Assembly: GCF_010015445.1 (NCBI RefSeq)
Contig: NC_053128.1
Span: forward strand, 11,282,340 to 11,346,339
Source: Perca fluviatilis
Taxonomy: Eukaryota > Chordata > Actinopteri > Perciformes > Percidae
Length of the DNA stretch: 64,000 nucleotides
Direction: 5' to 3'
Shown: piece after piece, positions 1-12,230 of the stretch
How positions within the stretch are numbered: position 1 is the first letter of the stretch
How the letters are laid out: each line of letters starts with the position of its first letter
Notes under the pieces: generated by a model
What the model was told of the DNA's origin: nothing
What the model saw: only the letters and a program-made list of their open reading frames with translations
Databases searched by the model: none
Made by a program: the position numbers and the translations under genes

Positions 1-60
1 GTCAACCCAAACAGGATGCCCCTAGTCCCTTGATACAAGGGGCTTAGACATAAACCTGCT

Positions 61-140
61 TGTCACTGTCTTGACTAGGGCTGCAACGATTCCTTGAGCA
101 ACTTGAGTAATTCAATTACTCAAAATCATCTACGCAAGTT
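61..140 (+). repeat. hAT-type terminal fragment (AGGGCTGCAACGATT)
   Basis: The stretch CTAGGGCTGCAACGATTCCT followed by 'GAGTAATTCAATTACTCAAAATCAT' style AT-rich inverted sequence is a familiar teleost non-autonomous hAT end. No matching right end or target duplication is seen, so it is a fragment. Confidence 0.55.
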
Positions 141-383
141 CTTTGACACACAGTACACGGTAGAAGCTCCTCCTGAGCCTCTCAGTGCTGGTGTAGCCTG
201 TTCCTTCTTCCTGACTTCAACAGGCTGTTCCCTGGGTGGTTTGGACCTTGAATGTTTCTTATAGCCTTTTTTCTTGCAGCACCTGGTGTAAATCTCCTTT
301 AGACAGGGTAGGGAAAAGTCTATTGTTTGTTCAGCTCAACAAACCACTATTTACGATTGCTCTTTACTAAAGCAAAAGTGTGG

Positions 384-424
384 GGCGCCCTGGCAGCTCA
401 CCTGGTTGAGCCTTCGCCCCCAGA
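384..424 (+). repeat. Truncated tRNA-derived SINE head
   Basis: GGGCGCCCTGGCAGCTCACC with GGTTGAGCCTTCGCCCC matches the 5' tRNA-like head (box A region) of the SINE that occurs in fuller form at 10361 and 60027. The body with box B is missing. Confidence 0.55.
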
Positions 425-1194
425 AACAGATACCCAAGAAGACCTTGTCTGGAAGACATAACTCTCAGGTTCAGCCACAACAAACCACACCACTTGCGGC
501 AAAAGTTACTTTCACAAAATGACGAGGAGCTTGATGCTATGAGTAGTCCTCACTTCACTGGAAAACAAAAAAAGTGACTAAAATCTGCAACTTGCATTCA
601 TTTCTCAAGCTGCGAGTCACAAAACCAACGGCTGTTTGAGGTCTGGGCTGGCAATAAAAGCTTAACTGGACAGCTTTATTGAATGACTTATTAAGCCACT
701 GTGTTTTGCGAGACCTAAACTGAGGCGCTTTTGAAATGAACAAGAGCACCTTTCTGTAGCGGCGCTTTAAAAAAAAAATAAAATAAAAAAAATAAAATAA
801 AAAAAACATGCCTTCCTACTTTGTCTGAAATCGAGTCTGCACTTTCACACAGTCTCAGGATAATGAAAGTGGCAGTTGCCCCGGTGTAGCATTTGAAGCT
901 GCAAGGCATCTGTAGAAAAGGTAGAGCTGACAAAGATGACCTTTGTAAAACCGTGACTTTAGGACTGTTATTATGGAGCAGCACATGTCTATCATAGGCA
1001 GTTCTCTTTTCTAAAGACTTTTTTAAAGACTTCGAAAAAATGTAATGCAAATCCACTCATTTGAATTTAAATCCCAGTTAAAATAAAATGATAAATTATT
1101 TTGATTTAAATCAGGGTTTATTTATTTATTGAAAATGAATGTTACTTTGAGCAACATAAAAGGTTAGGGAAACGGCGTGTGAAAAGTAGCATAG
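425..1194. other. Intronic sequence without recognisable gene
   Basis: No exon or family repeat recognised. It contains an A-rich run (768-808) of AAATAAAAT type. Frames here are short and give low-complexity peptides. Confidence 0.5.
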
Positions 1195-1560
1195 ACTAGG
1201 GCTGCGTGATATGAGGAAAAGTATTCAGTACAGTATTCTGCTAAAACATCAAATTGCTTGTTGAATTTTAAACAAATGAAGGAAATTGTTTCCAACATTA
1301 TTTTATTGAACAAACCGAACATGGACTTGAATATTAAAAAGGCACCATTAAAAAAAGTGACATTTTAAAGTGCAGTTTCCTGATATTTTCTTTTAACTAA
1401 CAACATAACCTAGACATGTTGAATGGCAGCAAGAGACACACCAAACTTTGATAATGATACATGGTTCCACAAACCATCACCTCAACACAACTTGGCCCGT
1501 ATTTGATACATTTTTGTAGCTACTTGACTTACAGTATGCGCCTCTCAGTTTGAAAATATA
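1195..1560 (+). repeat. Degenerate hAT-like fragment (TAGGGCTGCGTGATATGAGG)
   Basis: Begins with a hAT-type end and the 'GTGATATGAGGAAAA' body seen in many fish non-autonomous elements. No right terminus can be placed, so the end coordinate is approximate. Confidence 0.45.
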
Positions 1561-2823
1561 TAATCATATTATTGCTGCTGCTCCACTGCCCTCGTTGACG
1601 CCAGGGTTACGACTACTTTCGCAGAGCCAGACATAATTCGGTCACCTTGTAAAGAGAACACACGTCTGGAGACAACTACTGGAGTTGAAAGTGTGGTTGT
1701 GGTTGCGGCATACATCCGCCACTGACAAAGAATTTCTGGTGTGAATAACCAACCCCACCACCTCCACGAGTCACTGGATTGGTTGGTGTAGAATTTTTTT
1801 AATCTTGGTTGGATTTCTTTGCCTTCCCACACACACACTTTTATGCCCAAACCAAACTTGAGTGCTTCTAGACATACACCTGCAAACATAACGGCTGCAA
1901 AGAAGAGTTGAATGAAAAAAGGAGGACTCCATATTGAATGACAGATGGATGTACAGTATTTGGGCTGTGGCTCAGGTTCACCTTTCCCACAGAGATGTAT
2001 GCACTGTGTAAAACATTACGCAGTGCCGGGGTTAAGCTTAGATGACTCCGAAGCAGCGGCTCCTGATAATTTATAACAGCCATTTGTCTCACTTGCAGTG
2101 ATGTGATAAAGCCAAAGGCAGGCCACTGGTGAGCAGCCATAGACAGATCGGGGAACGAGACAGGACTAAAAAGAGTGTGGTAAATGAGGTTAGAGGGGAA
2201 GAAAAAAAAAAAGGGGGGGCCGGTTCAAAGACTGCTTGAGCACGTCAGAACCTTTCTCCGGGGCAAATAGGGGAACAAGGGCCTCAGTGCAGCCGAGCAG
2301 CCGAGCAGCTCCTTAGGCAAACGCCTCTAATCAAATTTGTGTGATTGGACTCAGAAAGAGCTGCAAGGGTAAAAGAGGCTCCTTTTCACCCAGGAACGGA
2401 CACAAAGAAGCATTTAAAAAATCTACTATCCCTCTGCTGATTTTGACAGTGGCCGTTCACATGACAGACTGTCTGCCCATGCCAACAGCCCCTGGCACGG
2501 CGCACACTGGCCTATTCTCAGCTGCCGAAATATCACCCTCAGAAAAGGGAGATAAAACTTTGTTTGATGCGCTTCCTCTAATGCATCGCGGGTGGCAATG
2601 CATCCAATATTTTGTAGGATTCACCACAGATTGCACTGCCTTAATCAAGCGTCAAAACTGCCATTTTTTTAGCCTCCATTAAGGGTCGCAATCCGATACG
2701 GTTCTGGTCTTAGTTCATGGCCTTGATTTTCCTAGATTGAGGCTGACATTTTAAAATGATCAAAGAGTATTACGTCCAGCAACTGATGTTGAAATAAAGC
2801 TTCATCAGTACGGTGAATGAATG

Positions 2824-2824
<1 letters not shown>
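1561..2824. other. Intronic sequence, nothing recognised
   Basis: Mixed composition, no exon with splice sites and no recognised repeat. The 113-codon frame at 2341-2682 has no recognisable motif and ends without a donor. Confidence 0.5.

Positions 2825-2916
<92 letters not shown>
2825..2916 (+). repeat. (TG)n microsatellite, about 46 repeats
   Basis: Uninterrupted TG dinucleotides over 92 bases. Open frames crossing it (Cys-Val or His-Thr repeats) are artefacts. Confidence 0.98.
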
Positions 2917-2918
<2 letters not shown>

Positions 2919-5857
2919 ATCAAGAGGCAGAAAGTGAGGCGTGGTACAGTGTAGCGACCTGTGTCCCACTCACAGGCTGCCTGAGTCCTGTAGGAAGGTC
3001 CCAGAGCAAGCTTCCTGTTAGCCCGCTAAATTGGCTCCACACGCCCACGCTCCCATCCCTACAGGAGCACAGTCTCCCATTAACCTCCTCCTGCTGCCTC
3101 GGCCTAGTACATTTTGAATCGACGTACTGCGGATGTAAATATGTACAAAACAACCAAGGACAAAACAGGAGGAAGGACAGCCACCCACGTCTTCTGTTCT
3201 TCTCTTCCGAAACCATTTGTCCTATAACTCTGACCCAGATTCACCAATCAAGGCCGACTCGCTCCGTCTTTGTTGTTGTTAGGAGGCCTTCTGCACATGC
3301 TGTCTCACTCAAGCTGACGCGTACAAAAGCTCAAATTCGGACCCACTTCACTACACTGAAACATCTAGGTGTTTTTTTTTTTATACTTTCTCTTTCTTCT
3401 TATGGAAGAAATGCAGGGCTTTACCTGTACTTTCAAAATGTTTGGTTGTTTAAGAAATGCATGACACATAGCATTTGCATTGTTAAGAAAATCCAGAACA
3501 TACACATTTTCAATTGATGGTGATATAAAAACAGAGAGAAGCAGCAAATCCTCACATTTCAGATGGCGGGCCAAGCAAACTCTTAGCACGGATTATAAAA
3601 AAAAATGTTTTGAAAATAAAAAAGGAATTCCTATGTTTTTAGAAATAGTTTGAAATGGAAATACAGCTGCATTTTTAAAGCTTGATTAAAAGACACATAT
3701 ACATATGGGAAACTGTGAGTTGAGTTACGTGAAACATTTATAGCGGTACATAATTTAAAAGCTGAATTAAAAACATCTGGAGCCACAGCTGCTGCGAATG
3801 GATGTGTTCACTGAAAACCAGGACGACGACAATGAAAACACCAACATTCATAACACAGTCAAATAAGAATTACAAAAGACAGACAACTCATAGGACAGTC
3901 ATAAAAACAGGGATTAAGTGCACTTGGCTAAAATGCCTCTTTAAAATTGGACGCATTGTTTTATGGATGGGGGATTTCAAAACCAGTAATGTCGCTTCCA
4001 GCCTGTTGACTGTAAAGCTCCATTAGGGGAGTAGACTCCAGAAGGGAAAAAAATATTGAAATAATCCTGTCCAGGATTTTAAATCTGCAGTAAATTGGTT
4101 GTAAAGTGCACACCTCCGATTCAGTATCACCATATGACTTTGAGCCAGGCTGGACTGCAAAGGACTTGGACAGGAAAACGGTGCTTACAGAGCAAAGTCA
4201 AACTCTGGAATGAAGAAGCGGGGCCAAAATAAAGAATGGGGACAACAGGGCTCTCTCACTGAGTAAACCTTTAAGTATCAACGCTGCAGGTCCCGTATCA
4301 AAGACCTGGCTTTAGACTGCTCTACCTTGAGAAGAAGCCGTTTCTTATACTTACTCTAAAAATAAACATACTTCCACCTGGCATCCAAGCAAGAGGTTTG
4401 TGAAGGAAGTTCAGCAATACAAGACGTTACTTTTACTTCTTTCGTTCTTTTTTTTTTTTTTACCATGCACTGTATTTATTGGGCCAGAGTGTTAGAGACT
4501 GAAGCAAGGTTTTAAAAATATGAAATAAGGTTATCACACTGTTACATAAACTTCTGTCCGTAAACATATTTAAAGAAAATAACCGAGAAAATTACATAGA
4601 TTATTTTTCCCCCCAAACTTAATATCTGAGGTAGTTTAAGAAAAGCAAAAGGCCGAAGTAATCCTAGAGTCATTAGCACAAACTTGAGAAGATCCAGGAA
4701 ATCTCTGGCTACGAATCTCAACTTGCTCTTTGGCTCCTTATGAATGTAAAATTATGCAATGCATCTAAAAAAAGGAGCTGAGCCTTTAAAGTCAGCAGTA
4801 AAATAATTACTCTTGAATGGGCCAATCCTGCAAAAAGGTTCTTGATAACAGACCTTCATTCATTTCTTTTCTGTCCGACCTTCAAAAACTCGACAGGAGT
4901 GATTATAATAATCAATCTTGTATAATCATTTCTTTTAGATTACCATTCAAGAGGGGAAATAGACTTCCTCCTCCATGATAATGTAGGTGTAGGATAATGT
5001 AGTAATTGCACACAGAACAAAAAGCAACAATTTATTTTTTCCACAAAGCCTTGACATTGAAATCTCCAACACCCAGGCTCCATCATTAATTGGTATTTGC
5101 AGAGAGATGAATAGGCTGGACCAGCCTATAAACCACGTGTTATGTGACAACAGCTTGTATGTACTGTATAGAAATATTAAATGTGTAAAATCACCCACAT
5201 GTGGAGTGTACAATGCTCACTGGTAGAGTGAGACAGCTGAGGCCAAGGCTTGTTATGGGTCACAGTATTATTACAAAGCCTGAGTGATCTCTTGTGCTTT
5301 TCAGGAATGGATACATGCCACGCATTCCAAGAGGCGACCAAATCTTTACACCTGGGACTGTGCCAAGCAGGCTGCAGCTGCTCCTACAGGGACATCCATT
5401 CAGCTATGTACCTAACATCTAGCCTGTTCTCAGATCCAAAAGGCCATACTTTGCAAAGCACAAACAAATTTACCACTTTCTTTTCTTTTAATGTGCATAT
5501 GTGACAGCAATATTTAGCTGAAGATAATTTGCCTGGCTCTTTTCATCTTTCTGCAAGGTATATTTTAAAGTGAAGCTGGATGTGGCAAATGGCATCACAA
5601 GTCCCAAACACACAAAGGTGAGGAAGTACTCTTAAATATGCACACGATGTTTAACATGCAGACTGGCTGGACTGGAGAAGGTCTCCTCTCCTCGGATTCA
5701 AGAAAAGAACATTCCTTCAAATTGCCAGGAAATTGATCAAGTATTAAAAGAAGAAATGTGATGTCTGAGTCAGATGTCTACATTTATGAAAAAAGGGACA
5801 GCTTTTCAGATTAGAGCACTTTTTTGAGGGTGACTAAGCAACTTACGTCTTGGGATA
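2917..5857. other. Intronic sequence with one small repeat scrap
   Basis: No exon is supported. At 3538-3560 AGAAGCAGCAAATCCTCACA matches the interior of the common fish hAT-type element also seen at 55.2-55.5 kb. The rest is AT-rich with several homopolymer runs (for example T run near 4450). Confidence 0.45.
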
Positions 5858-5862
5858 CAGTT

Positions 5863-6580
5863 CAGGGTTTCCCGCAGGACTTCGCAGCTTAGGCGGCCGC
5901 CTACACAACACACGCCTACCGCCTTAACTACATTGTCAAAAATAAATAAAATCGCCATTTCACCCTCGCGTGTGTCGTTTGTGGGAGAATGTCAACAAAT
6001 GTGCGGGCAGCTGGGGCATGGCCGGGCAGAGACGGGGTGAGTGGACTTACCGGAGCGGTGGCATATGGCAGGCAGAGAGCAATATATGTATCTCTGTCCT
6101 GTTCTTCACATCAGTGAGGCTTTCTTCTCTTGTTTCAACAAAGTGACTACATGACAAAGTGACTGGAACTATCCATCACCTCTCGCGCGTGGACACAGCC
6201 GTTCAATCATTACACGCTATTACGGTTATATTACGCTATAAACACTACACAGTGAAATTACCTGATCGGTTTTTATTTCACGCATACTATGGGCTTTGAG
6301 TGAGTGAAGCTATGGGCTGAGCCCTGTTATCTCAGCGCTGTTTGTTTTGGAGTCGAGTTGTCAGGCGAAGTGGAAGAGAGCGTGTCACGGAGGATAATGG
6401 GAGCCATGCGAGTAACACTGTTCTAGCACGTTTAAATAGTTTACTGAGCTTAAAATTGCACATTGCAACTGTTATTTTGAAAAGCTGGTTATTTATTAAT
6501 TATATATTATTTAAATTGAATATTTAGCAGCTAAGCCCACTCTACCACCTTAACTAACGAATTTTCTGCGGGAAACCCTG
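5863..6580. mobile_element. Non-autonomous DNA transposon, CAGGG-type TIRs, 718 bp
   Basis: The left end CAGGGTTTCCCGCAG and the right end CTGCGGGAAACCCTG are perfect 15-base inverted repeats. The five bases CAGTT occur directly before (5858-5862) and after (6581-6585) the element, which fits a 5-bp target-site duplication. The interior has no transposase frame, though 'CTACC(G/A)CCTTAACTA' recurs near both ends. A 5-bp duplication with CAGGG ends resembles the hAT5-type group rather than classical 8-bp hAT; this class assignment is inference. Confidence 0.8.
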
Positions 6581-6585
6581 CAGTT

Positions 6586-7439
6586 TGAGCACTTATTTTC
6601 CCTGTTAGAATATGTGAATTGTCAGTGGGTTATCCATATGTATTAGGATTCCCACTACACAAACAATATAAAATAAAAGAGGGCAATAAGAAGTTGGTCT
6701 ACGCTATCAAACACCAGAGCAAAGTCTGACAAAGGCCCACATGTCATGATGGAATGTGCGACACATAATTGGATCATCTTTGGATCTTCATACCTATCAC
6801 GTTTGTGTTTTACTCACCTCCAAGTTACAATAGGATTCAAGACGAAAGCAGCACAACAAAAGCTGTACTGGCACTAAACCAACAACAACAACAACAACAG
6901 TATCCATCTTTAATTGCATCGCAGTATTTTCAGAATCAAGTTATTGAATATGTATTGTGTACTGTGCCTTCAGAGTCGCTAAACGCCTGTACAAAGGCGC
7001 GAAGAAAAGAAAACCCAAAGACGAAAATATCTAGGAGACCCGTCGCAATGCGGCTTAATGAAAGCGGAAATAAAAGCTGCATGCAAAAGGTAAAATCTGA
7101 CCTGCTCGATATTCATCAGCTGACATTTCATTTATGCAGAAATGGTTCTGCATAACTGTCTTGTGGGTAAAAACACTTAAAAGCCAAGGAGGACAGATGA
7201 CTCCCATCTTCAGTAATCAAAACATTATTCTGTCACCTCCTCCGGACCATGACCATAGACATGACAGATATCTTTATTTGTCCAAATTGGTTTGTCTTCA
7301 GTACATAATCAAGGACAGAGTTATTGGGTATCTGGTTAGAGATAATAATACAGCAGGAGGAAGAAAAAAAACAAACCCTTGGATCAGTCATAAAAAAAAG
7401 GAACAGAAATACAGACAGAGAGGGAAAAGAAGTGTGTGG
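6586..7439. other. Intronic sequence, nothing recognised
   Basis: No exon or recognised repeat. A short CAA run at 6880-6899 produces a glutamine run in a spurious 128-codon frame (6769-7155). Confidence 0.5.
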
Positions 7440-7572
7440 TGGGGGCAGACGAGAGTGAAAGAGTGATGGAGGAAGAAGAAGAGGAGAGCAGGGGAGACTG
7501 TGGGAGAAAGCGAGAGCGAGAAAGAACGAAAGGGAGAAAAAGAGGAGAGACGGGCAGAGAGAGGCAGACAGA
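7440..7572 (+). repeat. Purine-rich tract (GA-rich)
   Basis: About 130 bases composed almost wholly of A and G, with imperfect GAGA, GGAGAA and GAAAG units. Homopurine tracts of this kind can adopt triplex structures and are often polymorphic. No gene. Confidence 0.7.
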
Positions 7573-7689
7573 ACTAGGTCAAGTCACATGACTGGGATCG
7601 ACTGCAGGCAGGATTAAATATCCTACAGCATGTGGTCATTTACACAACAAATGTACTTCTCATTTTATAAATTATTTCCCTTTCACGGT

Positions 7690-7970
7690 GGGGGATGAGG
7701 CTCAGTGATGCTACGCTGCGTTCTGGTTGGGAGCAAAGCTTTTCAGTGAGCACAAAAACGGAGCAGTAAAGACTGGAGCGAGCCGTTCCCTCTGAGACGG
7801 GAAACAAAAGCCGGAGCCCGAGATAGCATGAAAACGATCATAACAGGAGGGACCGCCGTTCCAGAATATGAGATAGCTCCATTGTGACAGGCTAATGGCT
7901 GTATCATACACTGTCCATTATCCTCAGTGAAAGAGAAGGACAAGGAAATGTTACAAAAACAAAGATGTCA
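7690..7970. other. Repeat-free block in intron 1
   Basis: Balanced composition without low-complexity runs, placed between a purine tract and a hAT fragment. It could be conserved regulatory DNA, but no specific motif set is convincing. Confidence 0.25.
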
Positions 7971-8026
7971 CATGCTCTAACTTCTTACAAAGGGACAGCA
8001 AAAGTGTGTTGTGAAGTCGGGACAGT

Positions 8027-8160
8027 AGGGCTGCAGGACTACATTTTCTGATATTGGTCTCACGATATGTCAGATGTCACAAATTAAGTAAATTAATGTT
8101 TAATGCAATGAACGGACGGCTGCTATGCATCATGTGAGACAACGGTCGTCAAATGTGGAA
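8027..8160 (+). repeat. hAT-type fragment (TAGGGCTGCAGGACTACA)
   Basis: Starts with TAGGGCTGCA and a 'TTTCTGATATTGGTCTCACGATATG' type body, typical of fish non-autonomous elements with BED/hAT ends. The right end is not recognised. Confidence 0.45.
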
Positions 8161-8891
8161 TTATTCATTTGGACTATTTTGTAAGAGGATAACAGTATTC
8201 CACTTAAACTATGGTGATTTTGAGGCAGTTTTTCTTTAGATTTCAAAACCTCCAAGGATTTTTCTTTAAGCTCTATGTGAAAATATGGCACCAGCCGAGA
8301 TTCGCAACAGTGGTCTGTTGCACTTTTGATGACATAAGACAGTAAATAACTTTCCTGCCAAGTGCTTGCAAATGACAGTGGATCAAGAAGCACACACAAA
8401 GAGGTCACCACATTGCTTCAATCACTTCATTTTTCGGTGTAAACAAAAACATGTTTGTGCAGTAATACAATTTTGTGCTAGTCCACCTATCCTGTACCAG
8501 AGTCAACTGCAACACTCGTCAAATCTCAGAGTTCATATTTGACTTTCCGTTAGTTTAAAAAGATGAAATGGGTGAGGCTTTCAAAATGGTAAAAACTGGC
8601 TTAGAATGAGTTCAATGGTGACTGACTGCACTCTTATTGTGACTCAAAGTCTGTCTGAGTGGAATATCAAATGTGTGACTGAGATGCATGCAGCATAATG
8701 CAGGGTGACATGTCATGAGATGCAAAATGCCACTGGTCCCCCCCCCCACCCTGCCTGTCCTGTTCCATCCAGAGAGGAAACTATAGCTGCCAATCACGCA
8801 GAAGACTACAGGCTAAACTAGTCATGAGCTCAGTCAATCCACTGGAGCCCAGCATGAGGAATATCAATCATTCATTCACGTCTCTGGTCAG

Positions 8892-8893
<2 letters not shown>
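8161..8893. other. Intronic sequence, nothing recognised
   Basis: No exon with usable splice sites and no clear family repeat. Contains a C9 run at 8741-8749 region. Confidence 0.45.

Positions 8894-8985
<92 letters not shown>
8894..8985 (+). repeat. (TG)n microsatellite, about 46 repeats
   Basis: Continuous TG repeats over about 92 bases, almost the same length as the array at 2825. Confidence 0.98.
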
Positions 8986-8988
<3 letters not shown>

Positions 8989-9002
8989 TGGGCACTGGGG
9001 TA

Positions 9003-9140
9003 GCTAGAGTTGTAACAATTCCAAATTTTGCTGCACAATTAATTCTCAGAAATACTTGCGATTAACAATATAATTGTCTCTTTTAGTCAAATTTAAAAAA
9101 TATTTATTTATGTATTACTTTTTCAAACAAATTAGTTTTT
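9003..9140 (+). repeat. hAT-type fragment (CTAGAGTTGTAACAATTCC)
   Basis: TAGAGTTGTAACAATTCCAA followed by 'ACAATTAATT...GCGATTAACAATATAATTGTC' is the left part of a teleost element family with TAGRGYTGYAAC ends. The element probably runs further but its right end has decayed. Confidence 0.5.
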
Positions 9141-10360
9141 TTTCCCAGGATACATCTTTTGGTTTTATCTTAAGTTATGTGACCCAAATAATGTTACAAC
9201 ACAAATACACAGCCTATGAAGTAAACCACTGAAATTAAGTCCTTGAGATTTTCAAAAGCCACAATTTTCAAAAAGGTAAAATCCTTCCAGGTTACAAAAA
9301 ATGTCATTTCAAAACATTTAATAGTCTGACCGTACAATATCTTTCCCAATAACATAATTTCCTTAAATATATCTGGAAAACATTACCTTTTTTTTTTAAC
9401 CTAGCTGCTTTTCAAGGGAATTTTGTCACTGGAATGTTTCCACAGGTATACCACTACCACAAATGTAAGATTTATGACCATTTTCTTGCCTCAAATGTAA
9501 ACAATCATTTCACTTGATATTTATTAGAGGCATTTATGAGGTAAAATTACTGAGTAAATTATTTGGCTAACATTAGAAGATGTATTTGAAGTTTTAATGT
9601 GTGGACCAGGAGTGAGAGTACAAGCCCCCGGGTGCATACAAACCAAATAACTACAGCAATAAAAATCGGGTTTATTTTGATACTGTAGCGAGGGTCCAGG
9701 TCCAGAGGTGAGGCACCTATTGAGGGCTTGCTGCGTACTCCTTCTGCTGAAATGTCAACCATGACATCACCGCATGTCTACCTGCCAGATGCCGCGAGAC
9801 GCAATGAGCCAGCGAAGCATGAGACCTCTCCAAAAATACTGAATCTGCCTTCCAGGGCAAAAACTCTTATCTCAAATAACAATTACAGACCAAGAGAGAC
9901 AGACCGTCAGATCGCTTTAGAGCTGAGCAACGGTGCATCCGCTCAAAAAAAGGTCGGGTCTAAAACAGCAAAGTTCATTTGGATCAAGGGACAGGCAAGA
10001 GGACGAGCCAGAGCAAGGTCATTCTGCAGAGCTGCGCAGAGATGTCCGCGCACACGACGCCCTAGAGGCACAGGGGAAATGCTTCGCAGTGCAGCACGGT
10101 GGAAAGGTCGAATGTATTACACGGCCCTCTGGCTCTCAAATCCACGTTTTAAAGAAAGAAAGACCCCGACTGTCATAATCTGATATTAGTGCAAAGCCTG
10201 GTGGTCAAATACCGCTTTCTAAGAATGCCAATATTAATATACCTGCATGCATTTGGATTGAACCGTGTACCTGTCCATTTTTGTGTTTGTATGTGTATCT
10301 ACTAAGGGGCTGACACAGTGTATTAATAAATCAGTTGACAGACAGAAAATGAATCAACAA
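9141..10360. other. Intronic sequence, nothing recognised
   Basis: AT-rich to 9600, then more balanced. The overlapping 151- and 81-codon frames at 9728-10183 have no recognisable domain and no start or splice context worth calling. Confidence 0.45.
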
Positions 10361-10539
10361 GGGCGCCCGGATAGCTCAGTTGGTAGAGTGGGCGCCCATA
10401 TATAAAGATGTACTCCTCGACGCAGCGGGCCTGGGTTTGACTCCGACCTGTGGCCCTTTGCTGCACGTCATTCCCCCCCTCTCTCCCCTTTCATGTCTTC
10501 AGCTGTCCTGTCAATAAAGGCCTAAAAATGCCCAAAAAG
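10361..10539 (+). mobile_element. tRNA-derived SINE, nearly full length
   Basis: A pol III promoter is visible: box A TAGCTCAGTTGG (10372-10383) and box B GGTTTGACTCC (10434-10444, one mismatch to GGTTCGANTCC). The tRNA-unrelated body follows (CCCTTTGCTGCACGTCATTC, then a pyrimidine run, then CTGTCAATAAAGGCC), ending in an A-rich tail. No clear target-site duplication remains, so this is an older copy than the one at 60027. Not a functional tRNA: no cloverleaf and a long unrelated 3' half. Confidence 0.85.
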
Positions 10540-10574
10540 TGTTTAAGTAATTTAGCAAGAAAAGAGTGAATATA

Positions 10575-10750
10575 TCCTGGTTCAAGCTTGTCAGATATAA
10601 GTATTTACCAATTTTCAGTTTTCTATCATGTAAACCAGTGAATATTTTGGGGTTTTGGACTAACGGTCGGACACAACAAGATGTTTGAAGACATCTCCTT
10701 GGGCTCTTGAAAACTATAATGACCGTTTTCTGCTATTTTCTGCAGCCCCA
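10575..10750 (-). repeat. Remnant of the common fish hAT-type element
   Basis: Contains 'AATATTTTGGGGTTTTGGACTAACGGTCGGACACAACAAGATGTTTGAAGACATC' style sequence and ends near TTTCTGCAGCCCC, the interior and end of the same family that is complete at 17928-18283. Both termini are eroded. Confidence 0.55.
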
Positions 10751-10962
10751 GTATACTCTAATTTCTTATCGTGTGTATGTTTTAGTTGAAAGGTTTCTTG
10801 AATGTGAAGAATGATCATTTTCAGTGCTTACGGTTTTCTTTTCTTTTTTAGAGGAGTAGATTTGGTTTATACTCCCCCCCACACACACTTAAAAGTTGCT
10901 GTGCTCCCTCCTGTACGAAGACACTTGCCACCATCACCTACAGTAATAAATATCAGCACAAA

Positions 10963-11050
10963 GGACCCTTTGCTGCATGCCATCCCCTCTCTCTCCCCCC
11001 TGCCTTATCTGTCTCTCTCCAAGCTAGCACTGTCCAATAAATCAGAAATG
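10963..11050 (+). repeat. SINE 3' body fragment
   Basis: GGACCCTTTGCTGCATGCCA, a pyrimidine-rich run and TGTCCAATAAATC match the 3' half of the SINE at 10361. The tRNA head is absent. Confidence 0.55.
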
Positions 11051-11223
11051 TCAAAGTAATATCTTAATATCAGCACAGTGAAAGAGAAAATATGGAAAGA
11101 AATGCAAGTAAAATGCTAATGGTACACCAGATGAAAATGATTAAACTACAGTGTTTTTTCCTAATAAAGTATTTCTGTTATATAATCCAACTGTCAGCTC
11201 TACTTTTGTATTATTTTATCAGC

Positions 11224-11356
<133 letters not shown>

Positions 11357-11463
11357 ATTGCTACATGCCAGACTCAATTGATGTGCACACATACTCATAC
11401 AGTTAAACAGGCTAACCCTGCTCTGTATATGCATCTCAACCCCACACCACCCACACCACACCC

Positions 11464-11563
<100 letters not shown>

Positions 11564-12079
11564 TCAGCATTCCTAGAGAGGAGTCCAACTTATCAGTTCA
11601 TCCATGCAGAAAGATGTAGGCCAACTGCAGAGCAACATGGGAAAAAAACAAAACAAATCAGCTCTGTGTCCTCATAGAAAGAGAGACGATTGACCAACTG
11701 AAACGGCATGTTTGCCTCCTCACTCAGATACAGAGTGAATGACGGAAACTAGACTGGAAACTTGTAAACGGTTGGCATTTCTGCTTGACAAATAATGTTC
11801 AATCAATAAGAGAAAAATAAAAAGTTATAGATTCAATACTAACTGCATTGTATTCCTTGGATTGCTCCCCCTTCATCTTTCCCAGTTTCACCTGCTCACT
11901 GTCATTCATCCCCTCCATCCATCCTACTACTAACCCTTTCTTCGCCTCCTCCTCCCATCCATCTCAACCCATCCTCCTTAATATCCCTCAGTTTCTCGCT
12001 CTGATCACTGCCCTGCTCCTGGCTGTGCGTACTGTAGCTCTCAGGGGGGCCCAGCATCAGTAAGCCCATCAGAGGGAGA

Positions 12080-12230
12080 CCTTGATGCCTCTCTTTTGAT
12101 CAGCACAGTCGCCACATTAGCATGCTCCTCTGCGCTCTGCTGCTCTCCCCTCTGCTCCAAGTAAGCTACCTGCGTGTCAGCGCCGCCGACCCACCAGGAG
12201 CCTCGCCCAGGTGAGACGGAAGGCGCTCCG
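12080..12230 (+). other. Weak exon-like segment with a signal-peptide-like frame
   Basis: ATG at 12122 opens a frame starting MLLCALLLSPLLQ, hydrophobic like a secretion signal and followed by SAAD, a plausible cleavage context. At 12210 the frame reaches CAG|GTGAGA, a good splice donor, in phase 2; a second donor-like CAA|GTAAGC lies at 12160. It would be on the strand opposite rxra. No protein family is recognised and such short frames arise by chance, so this is not called as a gene. Confidence 0.15.

Noticed and set aside
2341..2682. 113-codon frame in intron 1
   Set aside because: No domain, no donor or acceptor at sensible positions.
10361..10444. Possible tRNA gene (A and B boxes)
   Set aside because: Part of a repeated SINE with an unrelated 3' body; the spacer between boxes does not fold into a tRNA cloverleaf.
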